DNA of 64,000 nucleotides. Source: Flavobacterium flabelliforme. GTDB taxonomy: Bacteria > Bacteroidota > Bacteroidia > Flavobacteriales > Flavobacteriaceae. Positions 52,328 to 61,544 of this stretch are shown piece after piece (position 1 is the first letter of the stretch; every line of letters begins with the position of its first letter). The notes under the pieces were generated by a model, which did no database searches, was not told the DNA's origin, and worked only from the letters and a program-made list of their open reading frames with translations. The stretch spans positions 1,240,001 through 1,304,000 of the forward strand of contig NZ_JAGFBU010000001.1 of assembly GCF_017948675.1 (NCBI RefSeq), read 5' to 3'. The position numbers and the translations under genes are program-made.

Positions 52328-53080
52328 TTAAGATTTATTCATCACCGTCGCCGAGGCTTGCGCAGTAGGAAGTACAATCAAATCAGCAATATTTACATGA
52401 TACGGTCTAGAAACTACAAAATGAATAATATCAGCAATATCTTCAGCTCGCAACGGCTCAAAACCTTTGTAAACATTGGACGCTCTTTCCGAATCTCCTT
52501 TAAAACGCACTTCGCTAAACTCTGTTTCAACTGCTCCCGGATGAATTCCACCAACGCGAATTCCAAAAGGATTCAAGTCAATTCGCATCGCCTGATTTAA
52601 TGCGTCAACAGCATGTTTAGAGGCGCAGTAAACGTTGCCATTTGGGTACACTTCTTTTCCAGCAATCGAACCAATGTTAATAATATGACCTGATTTTTGC
52701 GCAATCATTTTCGGGATTATAGCTTTCGAAACATATAAAAGTCCTTTTACATTAATGTCGATCATTGCATCCCAATCGTCTAAATCTCCATTCTGAATTG
52801 AATCCAAACCATGTGCATTTCCGGCATTATTAATCAAAACATCAATTTTAGAAAATGCTTCTGGCAAGGAATTAATGCTGTCAAAAACTGCTTTTTTATC
52901 TCGAACATCAAAGGATAAAGTGTAGACTTCTGTAAACGCGGACAATTCCTTTTTCAATTCTAATAAACGATCTTCACGGCGACCACACAGAATAATTTTG
53001 TAGTTATTTTTGGCTAATATTTGCGCAGTTGCTTTCCCAATTCCGCTGCTAGCACCAGTTACTAAAGCTATTTTACTCAT
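52328..53080 (-). CDS. SDR-family NAD(P)-dependent oxidoreductase (YdfG-like)
   Basis: 250 residues, classical short-chain dehydrogenase. The cofactor motif is TGASSGIGKAT (about 8-18), followed by CGRRE, which favours NADPH. NNAG is at about 85-88, the catalytic Ser is in IINIGSIAGKEVYPNG, and YxxxK is YCASK. The best relatives are YdfG-type 3-hydroxy acid / serine dehydrogenases. It is soluble. On the minus strand it follows the aldo/keto reductase gene but is separated by a structured repeat. Confidence 0.93.
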   Translation of the reverse strand: MSKIALVTGASSGIGKATAQILAKNNYKIILCGRREDRLLELKKELSAFTEVYTLSFDVRDKKAVFDSINSLPEAFSKIDVLINNAGNAHGLDSIQNGDLDDWDAMIDINVKGLLYVSKAIIPKMIAQKSGHIINIGSIAGKEVYPNGNVYCASKHAVDALNQAMRIDLNPFGIRVGGIHPGAVETEFSEVRFKGDSERASNVYKGFEPLRAEDIADIIHFVVSRPYHVNIADLIVLPTAQASATVMNKS

Positions 53081-53127
53081 TTTTTTATTTTTTATTTCAT
53101 GCTAAAATTAGTCCTACTTTTATTTGG

Positions 53128-53259
53128 GCGTGACCTAAAATTTCGTCGTCATTCCTCCTCGTAACTTTAGGTCGGGCTTTCCGTTCCCGCTTTTATTTAT
53201 TTTTTCTCGTCCAAAAACGAGAAAAAATAAATAAAGAGCTCCACTGCAATCCCTCACGC
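53128..53259. repeat. Structured intergenic repeat with three helices
   Basis: An 18-bp perfect hairpin is formed by 53192-53209 and 53218-53235, core TTTTTTCTCG/CGAGAAAAAA, loop TCCAAAAA. A second stem is GACCTAAA (53132-53139) with TTTAGGTC (53166-53173). The outer ends GCGT (53128-53131) and ACGC (53256-53259) also pair. Between them lie GGGCTTTCCGTTCCCGC on the left and GAGCTCCACTGCAATCCC on the right, sequences I recognise as frequent between flavobacterial genes. No coding potential. It lies 3' of the aldo/keto reductase. Confidence 0.75.
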
Positions 53260-53339
53260 AAACCTTTATTCATTAACACTAATTCGTTAAAAATAGAGCT
53301 GTGAAACTCCGAGAAATCCGTGTCAATTGTAAAAAAAAA

Positions 53340-54212
53340 TTACGCTACATCTTCGCCCATGCTTGCAGTCCAAATCGCAAACCAGTCTTCTTTGTCTAAT
53401 TTTAATTCTACTGCTTTTTTTAACGATTGAATACGTGCCACATTTACTGTTCCTGCAATAGGAATTATTTTTGCCGGATGTTGTAAAATCCAAGCGATCA
53501 AGATGGAATCTGAACCTAAATGGTATTTTTCCATTAAGGTAACCAATAGTTTTTTTAATCTACGAGTTTGTGAATTATCCTCTCTAAATACAGAACCTAA
53601 AGGATTTCCGGAAAGCGGACGAATGTTATTCATCTGCATATAATCAAAACTTCCGTCAACCATCGGTTTAAAGTTAGTTGCCGAAAATTGAACTTGATTG
53701 TAACTAATTTCCGTTTTTTGACGAATCAATTCTGTTTGCGAAGCAGTAAAACTTGCCAATCCAAAATCGATTATTTTCCCATCTGATTTTAATTTCAAAA
53801 CAGCTTCTGCAATTTCATCCGCTTCCATCAAAGGACTTGGTCGGTGTAGTAAAAGAACGTCTAGATAATCGGTTTGTAAATTTTTTAATGAATTCTCAGC
53901 CGAAGAAATGATATATTCTTTAGAATAGTCATAATGTCTAATCGTATTTTGGCGACTTTCTGTTACTAATTGCACGCCGCATTTAGAGATTAGTTGCATT
54001 TTTTCTCTTGCAATTTTGCTGGAAGCAAGTGCTTTTCCAAAATCAGATTCGGTTGTATAATCGCCATAAGTATCTGCATGATCAAAAGTGGTTACTTTAT
54101 TTTCTAAACACACATGAATCATATTCTCCATTTCTTTGGTATTTAGTTTTTTATCCCAAATTCCCCAATTCATGACACCAGCTATAACGGGTGATAAATT
54201 TGTTTTGCTCAT
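53340..54212 (-). CDS. Aldo/keto reductase
   Basis: 290 residues, TIM barrel, NADPH-dependent. The catalytic tetrad is visible: Asp and Tyr in DHADTYGDY, Lys in LISKCGV, and His in LLLHRPSPL. The cofactor region is IIPIAGTVNVARIQSLKKAV. It is of the YdhF/Tas-like branch. It reduces aldehydes or ketones; the substrate is not known. Transcribed on the minus strand and ending at the structured repeat. Confidence 0.93.
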   Translation of the reverse strand: MSKTNLSPVIAGVMNWGIWDKKLNTKEMENMIHVCLENKVTTFDHADTYGDYTTESDFGKALASSKIAREKMQLISKCGVQLVTESRQNTIRHYDYSKEYIISSAENSLKNLQTDYLDVLLLHRPSPLMEADEIAEAVLKLKSDGKIIDFGLASFTASQTELIRQKTEISYNQVQFSATNFKPMVDGSFDYMQMNNIRPLSGNPLGSVFREDNSQTRRLKKLLVTLMEKYHLGSDSILIAWILQHPAKIIPIAGTVNVARIQSLKKAVELKLDKEDWFAIWTASMGEDVA

Positions 54213-54423
54213 TGTTTTTATTTTTTGTTGAATACGTAAATTCTCTAATTCAAAGTTTATTTTTCAAAGTTCTTAAAAATATAAAAATTGTATCATAATT
54301 CATCCTTAAAATTAAGGTATTTACTGAAGTTTTAACCATTTTTTAACATCTTACCTCTAAAAAAAAATTCAATTTGCACCTTCAAAACAAAGGCATTAAA
54401 TTCAAGGTTTTAAAAATAATAAA

Positions 54424-55428
54424 ATGGAACAAAATACGGCTACTTTAGACATCAGAGCAATCAATGAAAAAATTGAAAGAGAAAGTGCTTTTATAGACCT
54501 TCTCACCATGGAAATGAACAAAGTCATTGTGGGTCAAAAGCACATGGTGGAGCGTTTGTTAATCGGACTTTTAGGTCAAGGACATATTTTATTAGAAGGA
54601 GTTCCGGGATTGGCAAAAACATTGGCGATTAATACGCTTTCGCAAGCCGTGCAAGGATCGTTCAGTAGAATCCAATTTACACCAGATTTATTGCCAGCAG
54701 ATGTTGTAGGAACTATGATTTACAATATCAAGTCAAATGAATTTTCTATAAAAAAAGGACCTATTTTTGCCAACTTTGTACTTGCCGATGAGATTAACCG
54801 TGCGCCTGCTAAAGTGCAATCAGCTTTATTAGAGGCGATGCAGGAAAAACAAGTGACTATTGGTGATACGACATTCAAGTTAGACCGACCATTTTTAGTT
54901 CTTGCTACTCAAAACCCTGTGGAGCAAGAAGGAACCTATCAACTTCCGGAGGCACAAGTCGATCGTTTTATGCTAAAAACAGTGATTGACTATCCAAAAA
55001 TGGAAGACGAGCGTTTAGTAATTCGCCAAAACTTAAAAGGAAGTTACGAAAAAGTAAATGCTGTAGTTTCTGTAGAGCAAATTTTACGAGCTCAAGAAGC
55101 GGTTCGTGAAGTGTATATGGATGAAAAAATAGAAAAATACATATTAGATATTGTTTTTGCAACACGTTATCCAGAGCAATATAAGTTAGCCGAATTAAAA
55201 CCATTAATCAGTTTTGGAGCTTCACCTCGTGGAAGTATCAACTTAGCCAACGCGGCAAAATGTTATGCATTTATCAAGCGTCGTGGTTATGTAATCCCGG
55301 AAGATGTTCGCGCTGTAGTGCATGATGTATTGCGTCACAGAATTGGAATCACTTATGAAGCAGAGGCTGAAAACATAACGTCTGTAGACATCATAAACAA
55401 AATCGTAAACGAAGTTGAAGTTCCCTAA
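54424..55428 (+). CDS. MoxR-family AAA+ ATPase (first gene of the bat operon)
   Basis: 334 residues, cytoplasmic. Walker A is GVPGLAKT (about 60-67), Walker B is VLADEINRAP, and sensor 1 is LATQNPVEQEG; the arginine finger region is AQVDRFMLKT. MoxR ATPases act as chaperones for VWA proteins, which follow here: DUF58, BatA and BatB. It is the first gene of a nine-gene run on the plus strand. I find no exact promoter consensus before it. Confidence 0.95.
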   Translation: MEQNTATLDIRAINEKIERESAFIDLLTMEMNKVIVGQKHMVERLLIGLLGQGHILLEGVPGLAKTLAINTLSQAVQGSFSRIQFTPDLLPADVVGTMIYNIKSNEFSIKKGPIFANFVLADEINRAPAKVQSALLEAMQEKQVTIGDTTFKLDRPFLVLATQNPVEQEGTYQLPEAQVDRFMLKTVIDYPKMEDERLVIRQNLKGSYEKVNAVVSVEQILRAQEAVREVYMDEKIEKYILDIVFATRYPEQYKLAELKPLISFGASPRGSINLANAAKCYAFIKRRGYVIPEDVRAVVHDVLRHRIGITYEAEAENITSVDIINKIVNEVEVP

Positions 55429-55553
55429 GATTTCAGATTTATGATGCAAGATTTTTAGATCTGAAATCATCAGTTGTTAATCACCAATCAAATGGATATA
55501 AAAGAGCTTTGAAAAAAACTTAGCGCCTTGACGCCTTTGTGGCAATAAAAAAC

Positions 55554-56417
55554 ATGGATACAAAAGAGCTTTTAAAAAAAGTACGTAAAATAGAAATCAA
55601 AACCCGAAGATTGAGCGATCACATCTTTTCTGGGGAATATCATACTTCGTTTAAAGGACGAGGAATGACCTTCAGCGAAGTACGACAATATCAATATGGA
55701 GATGATATTCGTGCAATTGATTGGAATGTTACTGCGCGTTACAATGAAGCTCATGTAAAAGTTTTTGAAGAAGAGCGAGAATTAACCATGATGTTGATGG
55801 TCGATATTTCAGGATCTGAAAGTTTTGGTTCTAAAAATCAGTTTAAAAAAGATATTGTTACAGAAATTGCAGCAACAATGGCATTTTCTGCCACTCAAAA
55901 TAATGATAAAATAGGTTTGATTTTGTTTTCAGATGAAATCGAGTTGTACATTCCGCCAAAAAAAGGAAGATCTCACGTACTTCGTATTATTAGGGAATTA
56001 ATTGAATTTCAACCTAAAAGTCACAAAACCGATATTGCACAAGCACTAAAATTCTTATCGGGAACTCAAAAAAAGAAAGCGATTGTATTTGTAATTTCAG
56101 ATTTTATGTCCGAGAATTACGAAAATACTTTAAAGATTGCTGCGAAGAAACACGATATAACTGGAATTCGAGTATACGATATTCGAGAAGAAAAAATGCC
56201 AGATTTAGGAATGGTTTCTATGCTTGACGCTGAAACGGGCGAAATTCAATTGGTAAATACAGGTTCGAAATCAGTTCGAATGAATTACGAAAAATTATAT
56301 CATGAAAAGCTGAACTATTTTAAGGACACTTTTAGTAAATCAGGATCAGGTGTTGTAAACACAAGAGTTGACGAAAGTTATGTGACGAAATTATTAAGCT
56401 ATTTTAAATCGAGATAA
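55554..56417 (+). CDS. DUF58 protein with a von Willebrand A-like fold
   Basis: About 287 residues from ATG 55554 (MDTKELLKKVRKIEIKTRR); the upstream GTG at 55539 is inside a CTTTGTGGC repeat and unlikely. FSGEYHTSFKGRGMTFSEVRQYQYGDDIRAIDWNVTAR is the DUF58 signature. The MIDAS motif is DISGSES, and the rest is a VWA domain. It probably binds the MoxR ATPase. In this phylum the gene always lies between moxR and batA. 125 bases upstream of it is moxR. Confidence 0.94.
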   Translation: MDTKELLKKVRKIEIKTRRLSDHIFSGEYHTSFKGRGMTFSEVRQYQYGDDIRAIDWNVTARYNEAHVKVFEEERELTMMLMVDISGSESFGSKNQFKKDIVTEIAATMAFSATQNNDKIGLILFSDEIELYIPPKKGRSHVLRIIRELIEFQPKSHKTDIAQALKFLSGTQKKKAIVFVISDFMSENYENTLKIAAKKHDITGIRVYDIREEKMPDLGMVSMLDAETGEIQLVNTGSKSVRMNYEKLYHEKLNYFKDTFSKSGSGVVNTRVDESYVTKLLSYFKSR

Positions 56418-56424
56418 ATCCCCT

Positions 56425-56520
56425 CCCGACCTCCCCGAAGGGGAGGAGTTTGGAGTAGAATATGAGACAGAAATACATTTCGCATTCGCCTCCCTTTTCT
56501 TCGGAAAGTCCTGAAGCGTT
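56425..56520. repeat. GC-rich palindromic repeat inside the bat operon
   Basis: CTCCCC-GAA-GGGGAG (56431-56445) forms a tight hairpin. It is followed within about 70 bases by CTCCC ... GGGAG with an inner CTTT/AAAG stem (about 56489-56517). These bases are much richer in GC than the surroundings. The core CTCCCCGAAGGGGAGGAG resembles palindromes found between genes of many flavobacteria. It separates the DUF58 gene from the next gene and might affect mRNA processing. Confidence 0.7.
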
Positions 56521-56546
56521 GGGAGTGGATAGGAAAAAATAAGAAG

Positions 56547-58178
56547 ATGAAAAAACAAATATATTTATTATTTCTACTGCTTTCCACGGCTGTTTTTGCG
56601 CAACAAAAACAAGTGGTTACAAGTATTGATACGCTTAAAAATAAAATTGGTGCGGAGTTTAAACTTTCAATAAAAACAACGGTTGATCCATCGTCTAAAG
56701 TTATTTTTCCAAAATTAAAAAATGTGGGTGCTTTAGAGGTTATTCGTTCGTATCCTGTTGATACCGCTAAGATTGATGGGCGTTATGAATTAATCAAAAA
56801 ATACGGACTGACTCAGTTTGATTCTGGGCGCTATGTTGTTCCAAGCATCAAAATCTTTATCGATAGCAAACCGTTTATGACGGATTCGCTTTTGGTTGAG
56901 GTTGCTAATGTTCAAGTGGATACTCTAAAACAAAAAATGTTTGACATCAAGGATATCGCTCCTGCTGAAAATCCTATTGGAAACTGGTGGAAATACCTTT
57001 TAATCATTGCGTTAATTATTGGAATTGGTGCTTTTATTTATTGGTTCCTTAAAAAACGCCAAGAGAAAAAATTACAAGAAGCCATCATAAAAACACCAAT
57101 AGAGAAAGCCACTACTTTGCTAGATACTTTGGAGAAAAAAGAATTGTGGCAAAAAGGAGAAGTCAAAGCCTATTATAGTGAGTTAACCGATATTGCCAGG
57201 AATTACATCGAAGAGGCGATTGAAATTCCAGCAATGGAAAGTACGACTTCCGAATTGATTCAAGGACTTAGAGCTGCTTCTGTCAAAAAGAAAATGACGC
57301 TTTCGCAGGAAATTATTGAAAACTTAGAGCGCGTCTTAAAACAAGCCGATTTAGTAAAGTTTGCCAAATCAAAACCATTGGATTTTGAAATCACTGAGGA
57401 TCGAAATAAAATTCAAAAAGTAATTTTAACTTTAGATAAATCGATTCCAGTAGCGGTAGAAGTTGAGGAAGATACCTTATTGAATGAAGCTCAAAGACAA
57501 AAACAGATCCAAATTCAATTACAAAAGCAGCGTAAAAAGCGAATTATTACGGCAGTGGCTTCAGTGCTGTTTTTGCTATTGGCTACAACGATTTTTTTAA
57601 TTGCTACCAAGGGATTTGATTATGTCAAAGATAATTTACTGGGACATCCTACAAAAGAGTTATTAGAAGCAGAATGGGTTAAAAGTGAATACGGAAATCC
57701 AGGAGTTGTAATTGAAACTCCAAAAGTGTTAAAAAGAGTAGACTTGACCAAAACTTTGCCAAAAGAAGGTATGGCTTTGATCAAAGAAATGCAATCTTTT
57801 GCTTACGGAAGTGTTTTAGATCATTTTTATTTAATGGTTTCGACCTTAAAATTCAAGCAAGAAACAGAAATCGATTTGACTAAATCAATGGATGGAATTT
57901 TACAATCATTAGAATCGCAAGGTGCTCAAAACATGATTGTGAAGCAGGAAGAATTTGAAACCAAAGAAGGTGTAAAAGGTGTAAAAGCCTATGGGACTTT
58001 TTCGCAAATGGATGCTTTGACAAAATCGAGTGCTAAATTATATTATGAAGCTTTGTTGTTTAGTCAAGAAGGTGGATTACAGCAAATAATATTAATGCAT
58101 GAAGAAGGAGATAAATACGGTAATGAAATTTCAGAAAGAGTTTTGAACTCGGTTGAATTAAAACAAGTAACTAAATAA
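56547..58178 (+). CDS. BatD-like membrane protein of the MoxR/Bat operon
   Basis: 543 residues. The signal peptide ends AVFAQ. The N-terminal beta domain (KNKIGAEFKLSIKTTVDPSSKVIFPKL) is like an exported BatD segment. It has a membrane helix at about 150-166 (LLIIALIIGIGAFIYWFL), and after a helical region (TTLLDTLEKKELWQKGEVKAYYSELTDIARNYIEE) a second helix at about 333-353. The C-terminal 170 residues form a soluble domain of unknown function (LEAEWVKSEYGNPGVVIETP). It shares its last base with the batA ATG (TAATG), so translation is coupled. Confidence 0.82.
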   Translation: MKKQIYLLFLLLSTAVFAQQKQVVTSIDTLKNKIGAEFKLSIKTTVDPSSKVIFPKLKNVGALEVIRSYPVDTAKIDGRYELIKKYGLTQFDSGRYVVPSIKIFIDSKPFMTDSLLVEVANVQVDTLKQKMFDIKDIAPAENPIGNWWKYLLIIALIIGIGAFIYWFLKKRQEKKLQEAIIKTPIEKATTLLDTLEKKELWQKGEVKAYYSELTDIARNYIEEAIEIPAMESTTSELIQGLRAASVKKKMTLSQEIIENLERVLKQADLVKFAKSKPLDFEITEDRNKIQKVILTLDKSIPVAVEVEEDTLLNEAQRQKQIQIQLQKQRKKRIITAVASVLFLLLATTIFLIATKGFDYVKDNLLGHPTKELLEAEWVKSEYGNPGVVIETPKVLKRVDLTKTLPKEGMALIKEMQSFAYGSVLDHFYLMVSTLKFKQETEIDLTKSMDGILQSLESQGAQNMIVKQEEFETKEGVKGVKAYGTFSQMDALTKSSAKLYYEALLFSQEGGLQQIILMHEEGDKYGNEISERVLNSVELKQVTK

Positions 58179-59179
58179 TGGATAAAATAACTTTTTTGAA
58201 CCCAGAATTTTTTTGGTTATTTCTACTCATTCCTGTAGCCGTTTTTTGGTTGTTTTGGAAAAAGAACGAGCAAACAGCAACTTTAAAAATAAGTTCTTTG
58301 CAGGGTTTTAAAGGATCAGAATCTACTTTAACGAAATTAAAACCAATTTTAAACGGCTTTAGAATTGTTGCATTGTGTTCTTTAATTATTGCCTTAGCAA
58401 GACCAAGAACGGTGGATGTGAGTAACAAAACTAAAACCACAAAAGGAATTGATATTGTAATGGCAATTGACGTGTCAGGAAGTATGCTGGCTAAAGATTT
58501 AAAGCCAAACCGACTCGAAGCGCTTAAAAAAGTGGCAGCCGACTTTGTAGAAGAACGACCAAATGATAGAATAGGATTAGTTATTTATGCATCAGAAGCT
58601 TACACAAAAACACCAGTAACCAGCGATAAACCAATTATTCTGGAGGCTATCAAAACCATCAAGTACGATAATGTTTTGCAAGATGGAACAGGAATTGGAA
58701 TGGGATTAGCCACTGCTGTGAACCGATTGAAAGATAGTAAGGCAAAAAGTAAAGTGATAATTCTGTTGACAGACGGTGTCAATAACGCTGGATTTATTGA
58801 GCCAGAAACAGCGGCAGATATTGCAAAACAATACGGGATTAAAGTATATACCATCGGAATTGGAACTAACGGTATGGCAATGTCTCCTTATGCTGTTGCG
58901 CCGAATGGACAGTTTTTATTTCAAAACATGAAGGTTGAAATTGACGAACAATTGATGAAAAATATTGCGGCCAAAACCGATGGAAAATATTTTAGAGCAA
59001 CGAGTAATTCTAAGTTAGCAGAGATTTATGCTTCTATCAATAAACTGGAAACTACTGAAATAGAAGAATTAAAATTTTATGATTATGATGAAAAATACAG
59101 AGCTTTTGTTTGGCTTGCTGGTTTTTTATTATTGGCTGAATTTGGGTTGAGAAAAACAGTTTTTAGAAGTTTTATTTAA
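58178..59179 (+). CDS. batA: BatA, VWA-domain membrane protein
   Basis: 333 residues. Two N-terminal hydrophobic segments (FFWLFLLIPVAVFWLFW; IVALCSLIIALARP) are followed by a VWA domain with a full MIDAS motif DVSGSM (about 94-99), TDG and TSD-like TSDKP. A C-terminal helix (FVWLAGFLLLAEFGL) anchors it again. It is placed in the inner membrane with the VWA domain in the periplasm or cytoplasm. It is named for Bacteroides aerotolerance; the exact function is unproved. 66 bases later comes a GxxExxY gene, which interrupts the usual batA-batB junction. Confidence 0.92.
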   Translation: MDKITFLNPEFFWLFLLIPVAVFWLFWKKNEQTATLKISSLQGFKGSESTLTKLKPILNGFRIVALCSLIIALARPRTVDVSNKTKTTKGIDIVMAIDVSGSMLAKDLKPNRLEALKKVAADFVEERPNDRIGLVIYASEAYTKTPVTSDKPIILEAIKTIKYDNVLQDGTGIGMGLATAVNRLKDSKAKSKVIILLTDGVNNAGFIEPETAADIAKQYGIKVYTIGIGTNGMAMSPYAVAPNGQFLFQNMKVEIDEQLMKNIAAKTDGKYFRATSNSKLAEIYASINKLETTEIEELKFYDYDEKYRAFVWLAGFLLLAEFGLRKTVFRSFI

Positions 59180-59245
59180 CTTTTAAACACAAGGTTTACA
59201 AGGAAGGCACTGTGGTCACTAAGTTTAAAATAAATTATATTTAAT

Positions 59246-59626
59246 ATGGATGAAAATGAGATATCAAAAATTGTTTTTGAAAGTGCATTAAAAATTCATA
59301 AAGTTTTAGGCCCTGGTTTATTAGAGAGTGCATATGAGGAATGTTTATTTTACGAACTTAAGAAGTCAGGTTTAAAAGTTGAAAAACAAAAACAATTACC
59401 GCTGGTCTATGAAGAAGTTAGATTAGATGTTGGTTATAGAATTGATATTATTATTGAAGATAAATTTATTGTTGAAATAAAATCTGTCGAGGCGCTCACT
59501 GATGTGCATTTAGCTCAGTTGTTGACTTATTTAAAATTATCAAATTGTAAATTAGGATTGTTGATCAATTTTAATGTCAGTTTATTAAAGAATGGTGTTA
59601 GAAGAGTAATTAATGGAACTTTATAA
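59246..59626 (+). CDS. GxxExxY protein (PD-(D/E)xK fold), copy 2
   Basis: 126 residues. GPGLLESAYEECL is the defining motif. GYRIDIIIEDKFIVEIKSVEAL gives the D...ExK pair. It is related to but divergent from the copy at 16923-17336. It sits between batA and batB, a junction normally closed in this phylum. CTTTGTG/GTGGT words lie on each side (59183-59222, 59648-59680), as in several other spacers of the window. Function unknown; likely a passenger gene co-transcribed with bat. Confidence 0.85.
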   Translation: MDENEISKIVFESALKIHKVLGPGLLESAYEECLFYELKKSGLKVEKQKQLPLVYEEVRLDVGYRIDIIIEDKFIVEIKSVEALTDVHLAQLLTYLKLSNCKLGLLINFNVSLLKNGVRRVINGTL

Positions 59627-59684
59627 ATGCACATAAATTTGGTGCACTTTGTGAAAAACTTTGTGACCATTGTGGTTAAAGAAT

Positions 59685-60719
59685 ATGGAATTAGACGAAA
59701 AAAAATATTTGTATCTCCTTTTTATACTACCGCTTATCGTGTTAGTTTTTCTTGCTAATTTATATTGGAAAAGAAAAAAGAAACGAGAGTTTGGAGATTT
59801 AGAAATGGTGAAAAAATTGAGTCCGGAGAGTTCGGTTTTTAAGCCCGTATTGAAATTAGTAGTTTTTGTTGTGGCTTTATTAGCACTAATTATTGCTTTG
59901 GTTAATCCAAAGATTGGTACTAAAATGGAAACGGTAAAGCGAGAAGGAATCGACATTGTTTTTGCAATGGACGTTTCTAAGAGTATGCTTGCTGAAGATG
60001 TTGCGCCCAATAGATTAGACAAGAGTAAACAAATTGTTTCCCAAATTATCAATCAATTAGGAAGTGATAGAATAGGGATAGTCGCCTATGCAGGAAGTGC
60101 TTTCCCAGTGTTGCCTATTACAAGTGATTATAGTGTGGCTAAAATGTTTTTGCAAAGTATGAATACCGAAATGGTTTCGTCGCAAGGAACATCTCTAGAT
60201 GATGCCATACGACTGGCGATCACTTATTTTGATGAAAAAAGTAAAACAAGTAAATTATTAGTTTTGATTTCGGATGGAGAAGATCATTCTGACGATGCGC
60301 AAGCGGCAGCCGAAGAAGCCAACAAAGCAGGATTAAAAATTATTACAATAAGTATAGGAACTGAAAAAGGGGCTACGATTCCGTTGAAGAGTAATGGTGT
60401 AGTTCAAGGTTTCCAAAAAGACAACAATAATGAAGTGGTCATTACCAAGATGAACAGAGCGAGTTTAGAAGCCATTGCAAAAGCGACTAAAGGAGGTTAT
60501 GTAAACGGGAATAATACTAAAGAGGTTTTAGAATACATCAAAGCTACTTTAGATAAAATTCAAAAGACAGAATTTGAAGCTACTGAAATGGCTGATTTTC
60601 AATCGCAATTTCAATGGTTTCTGGGTTTTGCATTTTTGCTGTTATTTGCTGATGTTTTTCTGTTGGAAAGAAAAACCAAGTGGGTTAAAAAGTTAGATTT
60701 ATTTAACGAGAATAAATAA
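59685..60719 (+). CDS. batB: BatB, VWA-domain membrane protein
   Basis: About 344 residues from ATG 59685 (MELDEKKYLYLLFILPL); a TTG at 59670 lies inside the CTTTGTG repeat and is unlikely. Two N-terminal membrane helices precede a VWA domain with MIDAS DVSKSM (Lys replaces the usual Gly of DxSGS), then TSDYS and SDGEDH. A C-terminal helix (FLGFAFLLLFADVFLL) follows. It is a paralogue of BatA. The two probably form a membrane complex regulated by MoxR. Confidence 0.92.
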   Translation: MELDEKKYLYLLFILPLIVLVFLANLYWKRKKKREFGDLEMVKKLSPESSVFKPVLKLVVFVVALLALIIALVNPKIGTKMETVKREGIDIVFAMDVSKSMLAEDVAPNRLDKSKQIVSQIINQLGSDRIGIVAYAGSAFPVLPITSDYSVAKMFLQSMNTEMVSSQGTSLDDAIRLAITYFDEKSKTSKLLVLISDGEDHSDDAQAAAEEANKAGLKIITISIGTEKGATIPLKSNGVVQGFQKDNNNEVVITKMNRASLEAIAKATKGGYVNGNNTKEVLEYIKATLDKIQKTEFEATEMADFQSQFQWFLGFAFLLLFADVFLLERKTKWVKKLDLFNENK

Positions 60720-60725
60720 TTATTT

Positions 60726-60748
60726 CTAAAAGGTTTACCTCCTTTTAG
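60726..60748 (+). repeat. Small hairpin between batB and batC
   Basis: CTAAAAGG pairs with CCTTTTAG, loop TTTACCT. It starts 7 bases after batB and ends 18 bases before the batC start. No T tract follows, so it is more likely a processing or stability element than a terminator. Confidence 0.5.
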
Positions 60749-60765
60749 GCATATAGACACAATAA

Positions 60766-61524
60766 ATGAAAAGATTTAAAACTATCATACTGACTTTTTT
60801 TATGTTCGCAAGTTTGGCAACTGCTGGATTGTATGCGCAAGAGAAAGATCGAGTTTTGCCTAAAGCAAATAAGGAATACGCAGAGAGTAATTTTGCAGAC
60901 GCTGAGGCAGATTATAGGATTTCAGATTCTAAGTTTCCTAATAAAGCAACTGCGCCTTACAATCTTGGAAACAGTATTTATAAGCAAAAACAATCCTCAG
61001 AAGCAAAATTTGCTTATGCAAAAGCATTAAAAAACTCAAAAACTAGGGAAGAGAAGCATCGCGCCTTTCATAATTTAGGAAATGTTTTTATGAATGAGAA
61101 AGATTATACGCAGGCAGTGGAAGCTTATAAAAATGCATTGCGAAATGATCCTACTGACGAGCAAACCCGATATAATTATGCTCTAGCAAAAAAAATGTTG
61201 AAAGACAATCCTCCAAAGGATGATAAGAAAAAAGACGACAAGAAGGATAAAGACAAAGACAAGAAGCAGGATAAAAAAGACGGCGAAAAAGACAAAAAAG
61301 ACCAAGATAAGGATAAGAAGGACGACAAAGGTGATCAGGATAAAAAGAAAAATGATCCTAAACAAGATGATAAAGGAGAGCCTAAGCCAACTCCAGGTGG
61401 GATTTCTAAAGAGCGCTTAGAAAATCTTTTGAATGCCGTGAATAAAGAAGAAAAGAAAGTTCAAGATAAAGTGAACGCTCAGAAAGTAAAAGGAAAACCG
61501 GTTAAAACAGAAAAGGATTGGTAA
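60766..61524 (+). CDS. batC: BatC, TPR protein with a long charged linker
   Basis: 252 residues. A signal peptide ends LYAQ. TPR units lie at about 30-145 (ADAEADYRISDSKFPNKATAPYNLGNSIYK, AFHNLGNVFMNEKDYTQAVEAYKNAL). From about 148 to 210 the protein is almost only Lys and Asp (KKDDKKDKDKDKK type), a low-complexity linker. The end is GISKERLENLLNAVNKEEKKVQDKVNAQKVKG. It is periplasmic. The linker suggests flexible, charge-based contact with other Bat proteins. Its stop is about 20 bases upstream of the batD ATG. Confidence 0.92.
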   Translation: MKRFKTIILTFFMFASLATAGLYAQEKDRVLPKANKEYAESNFADAEADYRISDSKFPNKATAPYNLGNSIYKQKQSSEAKFAYAKALKNSKTREEKHRAFHNLGNVFMNEKDYTQAVEAYKNALRNDPTDEQTRYNYALAKKMLKDNPPKDDKKKDDKKDKDKDKKQDKKDGEKDKKDQDKDKKDDKGDQDKKKNDPKQDDKGEPKPTPGGISKERLENLLNAVNKEEKKVQDKVNAQKVKGKPVKTEKDW

Positions 61525-61544
61525 TTCAATCTCATACTTTGAAA

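Noticed and set aside
61183..61420. ORFs on both strands in the Lys/Asp-rich part of batC
   Set aside because: They come from the low-complexity GAYAAR repeats, which leave other frames free of stops.
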